Below, piece after piece: positions 55,599-64,000 of a stretch of DNA of 64,000 nt. The stretch spans positions 1 through 64,000 of the forward strand of contig LFKV01000012.1 in the NCBI GenBank assembly GCA_001189345.1. Direction: 5' to 3'. The DNA comes from Candidatus Paraburkholderia kirkii. Its GTDB lineage: Bacteria; Pseudomonadota; Gammaproteobacteria; Burkholderiales; Burkholderiaceae. The translations under genes were made by a program, and so were the position numbers. The notes under the pieces were generated by a model. It was given only the letters and a program-made list of their open reading frames with translations. It searched no databases and was not told the origin of the DNA. Each line of letters starts with the position of its first letter. The first letter of the stretch is position 1.

Positions 55599-56416
55599 TC
55601 ATAAAGGCTGTTGAGATTGCCGAAGAGTGTTCCAGCAGATCAAGCAACAACCGAGTTTGAGGAACGCTTCATGAATGTCCGCACGACGTTCGAAGCGAGT
55701 ACGTAGACGGCGGAAGTTATGCAACCAGGCATGTGTACGTTCGACGACCCAACGGACTTTCCCAAGGCCGCTACCGTGCGGGTGACCGCGCCGCGCGATG
55801 CTGGTGGGAATGTTGCGCGCGTGAAGGAGGCACCGGTACTTGTCATGATCGTAACCGCGGTCGGCATAAACACAGCCAGGGCGACTCAGCGGCCGGCCGC
55901 GCACGCCGCCAATCGGTACGATGGCCTCGATCAACGGGATCAGTTGGGTGACGTCGTGACGATTGGCGCCGGTCAGGATTGCCGCGATCGGCGTACCGTT
56001 GGCGTCGGTGGTGACGTGGTGCTTGGAACCGGGTCGTGCTCGGTCGGTGGGGTTCGGGCCAGTTTTTCGCCCGCCCCAACCGCACGAATCGACGATGAGT
56101 CGACGACGACGCGGGAGAAGTCGATCTTCCCGGCCGCTCGTAGTTTCGCCAGCAGCAGTGCGTGCAGTCGATCCCACACGCCGGCTTGCTGCCAATCGCG
56201 CAGCCTGCGCCAGCAACTGACGCCAGAGCCACATCCCATCTCCGCTGGCAGATCTCGCCACCGGATGCCGGTCTTCAGCACGAACAAGATGCCGGTCAGC
56301 GCAGCCCGATCCGGTACCGGCTTGCGGCCCGGATACTTGAAGCGGCGCGGCTTCGCTGGTGGTAGCAGTGGCTCGATCAGTGCCCACAGTTCGTCGTCGA
56401 TGATTGGTTTGCCCAT
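55599..56416 (-). CDS. IS5-family transposase made by -1 frameshifting (OrfA/OrfB)
   Basis: OrfA (from 56416, MGKPIIDDELWALIEPLLPP) has the N-terminal region DRAALTGILFVLKTGIRWRD and the first DDE aspartate in FSRVVVDSSSIRAV. OrfB follows in the -1 frame from the cgaaaaact stretch near 56052 with GSKHHVTTDANGTPIAAILT, the second aspartate in YADRGYDHDKYR and the glutamate in WVVERTHAWLHNFRRLRTRF. Such A-run frameshifting is normal for this group, so the element may be active. Position 55599 is the OrfB stop. Confidence 0.88.
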
Positions 56417-56465
56417 CTCCTCGATCCTGTTGTCACAACGATCGAGGTTAACAGGTTGCGTTACA

Positions 56466-56503
56466 GGTTAACAGCCCCTAAGACGGGTTAACAGCCCCTA
56501 AGA
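56466..56503. repeat. Two direct copies of an 18-bp unit at a 20-bp period beside the IS5 end
   Basis: ggttaacagcccctaaga at 56466-56483 and 56486-56503. They probably represent a duplicated IS terminus or the junction of two nested elements. Confidence 0.75.
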
Positions 56504-57205
56504 GATCTTTTTGAAACTACTTCTTAGTGCCCCTTCATACGTCGCAAACCAGAAAGCTCCCTTCGAATTAACGGCGGACGCGGCGCCCATGCTGTGACGT
56601 TCGCCGGGCCGCTCGACCACCGGCGTTTCACCGCGCGGCGCCCACGTCCTGCCATGCACCGAGTCAGCACGGAAGCCCGATTCGTCCCAGAAAAAGATGT
56701 CCGCCTTCTGCTCACGAGCCCGCCTGGCAATGTTCGGATAGGTGTCTCGCTGCCAACGCTCGATCGCTTCCGGATCACGCTGGTAAGCACGCTGCAGCGG
56801 CTTTTGCGGCGTCAGGTGCAGACGGGCGAGCATCGCACCGATCGAAGCCAGACTTAACGTGACGTCGAATCTCTGTCGTACCAGCTCACGGACCAGGTTG
56901 CGCGTCCACAAGCCAAAATCAAACCCGTACTGTATTGGATTCTTGCCATTAACCCAACGCATTACCCGCTGCTCCTGCGTCGCAGTAAGCGTACGTGGGC
57001 GACCTGTGCCCTTGGTCGATCGCAGCGCTCGCACACCATGACCACGGCCTCGCGCCTGTGCCCTGATCTTGTACGCCCACGAGCGATGCATCCCAAACGA
57101 CGCGGCAACATCATTCGGATGCTCGCCTTCAGCCATACGCTGAACTGCAAGGATACGCATCTCTTCGAGCGTGTTGTGAGCCAGACTCCGGCCATCTCGT
57201 TTCAT
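56498..57205 (-). pseudogene. Second IS630-type transposase, 3' truncated
   Basis: The start MKRDGRSLAHNTLEEMRILA leads to a helix-turn-helix (HPNDVAASFGMHRSWAYKI) and a DDE domain with its first acidic residue in FFWDESGFRADSVHGRTWAP. The frame ends after GAFWFATYEGALRSSFKK, about 100 residues short, so the second aspartate and the catalytic glutamate are missing. The break coincides with the IS5 element's end. It belongs to a different branch from the 1114-bp IS630 pair. Confidence 0.85.
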
Positions 57206-57396
57206 GGGCGATGCTCCCAATAGCTATCGCTCAAGCATAGACTAGCTGTCCGCAAAATTCACGACTTATGAGTAAAGCCCCGCGCAAACGATTTGTGTAA
57301 TGAATACCTTCGTAAGCCTCCGAAGCCCCGCCCGGCAACGCTTCCGTTTCGCGCGTATCCTTTTCAGTCCGTTCCTCTCGCGCATTCGGAGCACAC

Positions 57397-57610
57397 ATAC
57401 AGACACGCAGCATCGGCACATCGGATCTGAAAGTCGCGCCGCTCGTCTTCGGCGGCAACGTGTTCGGCTGGACCGCCGACGAGCGCACATCGTTCTCGAT
57501 CCTCGACGCGTTCGTCGATCACGGCCTCGACTTCATCGACACCGCGGACGTCTATTCCGCCTGGGTCAAAGGCCACCAGGGCGGCGAATCGGAGGACGAT
57601 CATCGGCAAG
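57397..57610 (+). pseudogene. Aldo-keto reductase N-terminal fragment with ATA in place of start
   Basis: About 65 residues of an aldo-keto reductase: QTRSIGTSDLKVAPLVFGG, NVFGWTADERTSFSILDAF and the catalytic-aspartate segment DHGLDFIDTADVYSAW, then GHQGGESE. The expected ATG (relatives read M-x-TR-x-IG) is ATA at 57397-57399, preceded at the right distance by ggag. After residue 63 the frame shifts (TIIGKRLK lies in another frame), and the rest of the gene is absent. It runs in frame into a DUF3108 protein. Confidence 0.8.
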
Positions 57611-58434
57611 CGGCTCAAGGAAAGCAGCAAGCGGCCTCCGGCGCCGCGCAGGCATCGGCCGCCGCGGCTCCGCCGGCATCGCACCCGGCCGCCGCGTCGG
57701 GCGACAAGCTCAGCGTTCCGCCCACCGGCGAACTACGCTATGATACGCTCGTGAACGGCATGGTGAATCAGACCGGCACGATCCACTGGACCAACGACGG
57801 CCAGCATTATGAAATGGTCGTATCGATTCCGTTGCCTTTCGTCGGTCCGTATGTGTATTCGAGCAAGGGCCATATCGACGGATTCGGCATCGCGCCGGAG
57901 CAGTACTCGGAGCAGCGCGGCCGCCGCGCCGCCGACGTCGCCATCTTCAATCGGGAAACGAAGCAGATCGTCTACACCAAGACGCCGCAATCCCAGCCGC
58001 TCGCCGACGGCGCGCAGGACCGCTTCAGCGTCGTCATGCAGCTGGCGAGCCTCGTGCGCGGCGCGCCGGACCGCTACAAGCCTGGCGTGACGCGGCAGTT
58101 CAGCGTCGCGGACAACGACAGCAGCGAAATCTGGCCGATCGAAACCGTCGGCGACGAAACCGTGCAGGCGCGCGACGGCTTCACGAGCGCGCGGCATTTC
58201 ACGCGACTGCCGCGCCGCGAAGGCGACAGGCGCAAGCTCGACATCTGGCTCGCGCCGTCGCTCGGCTGGCTGCCCGTGCGAATTCTGCAAACCGAGCCGA
58301 ACGGAATGCAAATCGAACTGCTGTGGGCGGGCAAGCTCGCGCCGCCCGTTGCGACCGGCCAGGGCGCGGCCACGGGCACGCAAGATGCGCCTGAGGAATC
58401 CGCGCCCGCCGCGCCACAGCCGGACAAACCGTAA
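57605..58434 (+). pseudogene. DUF3108 domain protein, 5' end replaced by aldo-keto reductase remnant
   Basis: A complete DUF3108 domain (PTGELRYDTLVNGMVNQTGT, PLPFVGPYVYSSKGHIDGFG, ENGLRPARFTEQR-like EQYSEQRGRRAADVAIF, WLAPSLGWLPVRILQTEPNG) follows a low-complexity Q/A/P-rich linker. The family is periplasmic and has an N-terminal signal peptide and anchor, which are missing here. Instead the open frame continues upstream into the aldo-keto reductase fragment, giving a chimeric frame of over 320 codons. A deletion between two genes is the simplest cause. The protein probably no longer reaches the periplasm. Confidence 0.8.
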
Positions 58435-58568
58435 CGTCGCCAAGGTGACAGCCGTCATTCGGCCGCAACACTTCGTGACACCGGGGGCGGCGCAAGGCGC
58501 GTGACGTTTCATGCAGCCAATCGGAAACAGCATCGCAAACCGCATCTAGCATCTATTTCGGAGCCGAT

Positions 58569-59357
58569 ATGCAGTTGACGATCAATCGCATCGATACACG
58601 CTATGTTCTCGACAACGAAGGCGGCGGCCCGTGGCTCGTCTTCATTCATCAACTGGCCGGCGATCTCTCGGTCTGGGACCAGATGGCTGGCTACTTTCGC
58701 AACGACTTCACCGTCCTGCGCTACGACCTGCGCGGCCACGGCGACACGACCGTCTCGCCCGACGCCTTCACGATCGACGACCTCGCCGACGATCTCGCGG
58801 CTTTGCTCGACAGGCTCGGCGCGCCGTCGGCGCATGTCGTCGGGTTGTCGATCGGCGGCATGGTCGCGCAAAAGCTCGCCATCAACCACGCGGACAAAGT
58901 GGAATCCCTGACGATGGTCGGCGCGCCGGCCTTCATTCCCGAGGACGCGCGGCCGTCCTTCGCGCAGCGTGCAGCTTCCGTGCGCGAAAACGGGACTGCG
59001 AGTATCGTGGAAGCAACGCTTGAACGCTGGCTCACGCCGGAATTCCGCAAGGCGCATCCCGAAGTGGTCGAGCAGATCGGGGAAACGATCGCACGCACGC
59101 CCGCGGAGGGGTTTGTGCGCGCGGCGGAGGCGGTCAGCCGCTTCGATGCGCGGGACAAGCTCGCCTCCGTAAGGAAACGCACGCTGGTCGTCGCCGGCAG
59201 GCAGGACGTTGGCACGCCGCATGCTGCGTCGAAAGTGATCGTAGACACGGTGCCGGGCGCGCAATTCGAATTACTCAACGCGGCGCACCTGTCGCCGGTC
59301 GAGGAATCGCAGCGCTTCAGCGCTCTATTGGGAGGATTCTTACGCGATTCCACTTGA
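58569..59357 (+). CDS. Alpha/beta hydrolase (3-oxoadipate enol-lactonase-like)
   Basis: 262 residues, cytosolic. Nucleophile serine in VVGLSIGGMVAQKLA, oxyanion segment FIHQLAGDLSVWDQ, acid in VVAGRQDVGTPHAAS and histidine in LLNAAHLSPVEES. The layout and length match PcaD/catD-type lactonases, but several ester hydrolases look the same. No other beta-ketoadipate gene is adjacent, so the substrate is open. Intact. Confidence 0.88.
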   Translation: MQLTINRIDTRYVLDNEGGGPWLVFIHQLAGDLSVWDQMAGYFRNDFTVLRYDLRGHGDTTVSPDAFTIDDLADDLAALLDRLGAPSAHVVGLSIGGMVAQKLAINHADKVESLTMVGAPAFIPEDARPSFAQRAASVRENGTASIVEATLERWLTPEFRKAHPEVVEQIGETIARTPAEGFVRAAEAVSRFDARDKLASVRKRTLVVAGRQDVGTPHAASKVIVDTVPGAQFELLNAAHLSPVEESQRFSALLGGFLRDST

Positions 59358-59498
59358 TTCTTTGCGTAACTGCTGCAAAAGAAAGCCTCGATACAAACGG
59401 CATCACATCGAGGCCACCCCTTGAATTCCAACCCAATCGCTCCACCTACGGCGCAGGACAGGAATTGTCAGGAGCAACAAGGAATAAGGAGTGCCGCC

Positions 59499-59756
59499 AT
59501 GCAAATGATCTACAACAGCCCCAACTATTGCGTCGTCGAGTTTCCGCCGCAGGACAACCATCTCGCCATGAAGGCGGGCGGCTACGAGATCGTCGACAAG
59601 AACACGCAACGGGAGATTTTCATCGACGGCGCGCTCGCGGCGAAGTTTCGCGAGCACGTGCAGAAGCTGATCGAGGAAGAGCCGTCGCTCGAGGATGTCG
59701 ATGAATTCCTCGGCCAGTTCGATATCTTGATGAACCAGCCGGTCGTGCTTCACTGA
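59499..59756 (+). CDS. DUF3567 family protein
   Basis: 85 residues, soluble. The family core (MIYNSPNYCVVEFPPQDNH, GGYEIVDKNTQREIFIDGAL, LDVDEFLGQFD-like VDEFLGQFDIL) is complete. DUF3567 occurs in beta-proteobacteria and its function is unknown. The start at 59499 follows an aagga-type site. A strong terminator lies just beyond. Intact. Confidence 0.9.
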   Translation: MQMIYNSPNYCVVEFPPQDNHLAMKAGGYEIVDKNTQREIFIDGALAAKFREHVQKLIEEEPSLEDVDEFLGQFDILMNQPVVLH

Positions 59757-59839
59757 TTCACCGAGGCGCGGGAGGCTCGCCGCCGTCCCGCCCCCGCGCG
59801 GACATGCGGCTCAGGCGACACTCGTCCCCTCCCTCGAAA

Positions 59840-59872
59840 GACCCCGCCGGGCAACCGGCGGGGTCTTTTTTT
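59840..59872 (+). terminator. Rho-independent terminator after the DUF3567 gene
   Basis: gaccccgccgg and ccggcggggtc pair as an 11-bp perfect stem with loop gcaa, followed by seven T. One of the clearest terminators in the window. Confidence 0.95.
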
Positions 59873-59984
59873 GCCGCCATCCCTCCTGTTTGCGCCGCCA
59901 TCCGAGCCGTCCGCGCGGAGCGACGGCCCCTCGCTGCGGCTACAATGCCAGGCTATTTCACATTTGGTGCAGGCCTCGTCCGTC

Positions 59985-61046
59985 ATGACCCAGAACGCCA
60001 CTCCGAAAGCCGCCGCGCGCGCCTACACGCGCGGCGCCGCGCTGCCCGCGCTCTTGCAGAAGCGCATCCTGATCCTCGACGGCGCGATGGGCACGATGAT
60101 CCAGCGCTACAAGCTCGACGAGGCCGCCTATCGCGGCGAGCGCTTCAAGGACTACAGCCGCGACATCAAGGGCAACAACGAACTCCTGTCGATCACGCAG
60201 CCGCAGATCATTCGCGAGATTCACGAGCAGTATCTGGCGGCGGGCGCGGACATCATCGAGACGAACACTTTCGGCGCGACGCGCGTCGCCCAGGCCGATT
60301 ACGGCATGGAAGACCTGGCTGTCGAGATGAACGCGGAATCGGCGAAGCTCGCGCGCGAAGCCTGCGACAAGTACGCGACGCCGACGAAGCCGCGCTTCGT
60401 CGCGGGCGCGATCGGACCGACGCCGAAGACCGCGAGCATCTCGCCCGACGTGAACGATCCCGGCGCGCGCAACGTGACCTTCGACGAATTGCGCGACGCG
60501 TACTACGAGCAGGCGAAGGCGCTGCTCGAGGCGGGCTGCGACCTGTTCCTGGTCGAGACAATCTTCGACACGCTGAACGCCAAGGCCGCGCTCTTCGCGC
60601 TCGACCAGCTGTTCGAGGATACCGGCGAGCTCGTGCCGATCATGATCTCCGGCACGGTGACCGATGCTTCGGGCCGCATCCTGTCGGGCCAGACGGTCGA
60701 GGCGTTCTGGAACTCGCTGCGTCATGCGAAGCCGCTGACCTTCGGCCTGAACTGCGCGCTCGGCGCGGCGCTGATGCGGCCGTACATCGCCGAGCTGGCG
60801 AAGCTGTGCGACACGTACGTGTCGTGCTATCCGAACGCCGGCCTGCCGAACCCGATGAGCGACACCGGCTTCGACGAAACGCCGGACGTGACCTCGGGAT
60901 TGCTGAAGGAATTCGCGACGGCGGGGCTCGTGAACGTCGCGGGCGGCTGCTGCGGCACGACGCCGGAGCATATCGCCGAGATCGCGAAGGCGCTCGCCGA
61001 AGTGAAGCCGCGCGCCTTCCCCTCGCAATACCGCGACGCAGCCTGA
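59985..61046 (+). CDS. metH: Methionine synthase, homocysteine-binding subunit
   Basis: 353 residues forming the N-terminal (homocysteine S-methyltransferase) module of cobalamin-dependent methionine synthase. The barrel starts [20 protein letters not shown]. The zinc-binding cysteines are in [12 protein letters not shown] and [16 protein letters not shown], and the substrate strand is [19 protein letters not shown]. In Burkholderia and relatives MetH is split into two adjacent genes; the second half follows 25 bases downstream. The start at 59985 ([11 protein letters not shown]) is preferred over a longer upstream frame. Intact. Confidence 0.93.
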   Translation: MTQNATPKAAARAYTRGAALPALLQKRILILDGAMGTMIQRYKLDEAAYRGERFKDYSRDIKGNNELLSITQPQIIREIHEQYLAAGADIIETNTFGATRVAQADYGMEDLAVEMNAESAKLAREACDKYATPTKPRFVAGAIGPTPKTASISPDVNDPGARNVTFDELRDAYYEQAKALLEAGCDLFLVETIFDTLNAKAALFALDQLFEDTGELVPIMISGTVTDASGRILSGQTVEAFWNSLRHAKPLTFGLNCALGAALMRPYIAELAKLCDTYVSCYPNAGLPNPMSDTGFDETPDVTSGLLKEFATAGLVNVAGGCCGTTPEHIAEIAKALAEVKPRAFPSQYRDAA

Positions 61047-61071
61047 CATCGACCATCAGATAAAAGACACC

Positions 61072-63789
<2,718 letters not shown>

Positions 63790-63962
63790 AATAAAGCGCA
63801 GTAGTAGGGCTAACGCTCAGCCTGTTGTGAAAAAACATACGCGCGGCGTGATGTGGAAAAAAAGCGCGGCCTGATCGGCGGGGATTTTTTCTTTCCGTAA
63901 ACTGTCGCTGCGATACGCCGTCGTGACGACGGACACGCATATTTCGTCACGGAGAAAGTCGC

Positions 63963-64000
63963 ATGAAGAAGCTGACGTCCGCCGCAACCGTTGCGATCGC
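63963..64000 (+). CDS. Start of a secreted protein, cut by the window edge
   Basis: An ATG at 63963 with a ggag site about ten bases upstream reads MKKLTSAATVAIA, the beginning of a signal peptide. The rest lies outside the window, so no function can be assigned. The AT-rich stretch 63880-63930 may hold its promoter. Confidence 0.55.
   Translation, partial: MKKLTSAATVAI

Larger units (their letters stand above)
55590..56505 (-). mobile_element. IS5-family (IS427 group-like) insertion sequence
   Basis: About 0.9 kb enclosing the two-frame transposase. The left end reads gagacggtttcataaaggct. The right end is next to two copies of a 20-bp unit (ggttaacagcccctaaga), so the exact right boundary is uncertain. 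It abuts a truncated IS630-type transposase on the same strand. Target duplication could not be confirmed. Confidence 0.75.

Noticed and set aside
55973-56232. IS5 transposase frame change as decay
   Set aside because: The -1 shift lies at an A-run at the usual OrfA/OrfB junction, where such elements shift by design.
385-59000. All frame breaks explained by sequencing error
   Set aside because: Several single-base shifts sit in G/C runs and may be errors, but tandem duplications, the inversion, base substitutions, missing domains and IS-bounded fragments require real mutation.

Overview
The window is high-GC DNA from a Burkholderiaceae chromosome, best matching Burkholderia sensu lato (Paraburkholderia/Caballeronia-like). 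The evidence is a two-gene (split) metH, small DUF4148 and DUF3567 proteins, an adjacent waaC-kdoO-waaA block with a Kdo hydroxylase, and a hopanoid cluster. A large share of the genes are broken by 1-2 base indels, tandem duplications, in-frame deletions, nonsense codons, a micro-inversion and IS elements. This pattern resembles the eroding genomes of host-restricted Burkholderia, such as plant leaf-nodule symbionts. Some single-base shifts could be sequencing errors, but the duplications, inversion, domain losses and base substitutions at key codons cannot all be.

Layout. 1-6 kb: an IS2-like remnant at the left edge, intact zwf, a LysR regulator lacking part of its DNA-binding wing, a frameshifted flavin/ferredoxin oxidoreductase and an intact GST. 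6-16 kb: an AI-2E-type transporter, an N-terminally truncated chemoreceptor, a small lipoprotein, a serine hydrolase, and broken lipocalin, AEC-transporter and stress-protein genes. 16-21 kb: a heavily broken hybrid sensor kinase, then a receiver/CheC/diguanylate-cyclase operon of which only the CheC-like gene is intact. 21-30 kb: a hopanoid operon (hpnD, hpnE, shc, hpnG), a thioesterase, mlaA and hpnN; almost every step is damaged, including a 135-bp inversion in hpnN. 30-37 kb: broken FAD dehydrogenase, SDR, AraC regulator, trehalase and a SoxC-like/cytochrome c pair.

37-53 kb: two near-identical direct copies of an IS630 element (1114 bp each) flank an almost wholly intact envelope block: waaA, kdoO, waaC, a DUF29 gene, phosphomannomutase, a flippase, two glycosyltransferases, galE, a WecA/MraY-like transferase and a dienelactone hydrolase. 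To its right are a metallopeptidase (ImmA/IrrE type) plus two-helix membrane protein pair, an alpha/beta-hydrolase remnant and a glycosyltransferase cut by the second IS copy. 53-58 kb: rpsU, a broken ferredoxin, yigZ, a GNAT acetyltransferase, an IS5-type element beside a truncated second IS630-type element, and a chimeric aldo-keto reductase/DUF3108 frame. 58-64 kb: alpha/beta hydrolase, DUF3567, split metH (all intact) and the start of a secreted protein.

Taken together, LPS/glycan assembly, central carbon and methionine synthesis, and translation genes are preserved. Sensing, chemotaxis, signalling, hopanoid, trehalose and sulfur-oxidation functions are decaying. This is the split expected of a genome losing free-living functions.
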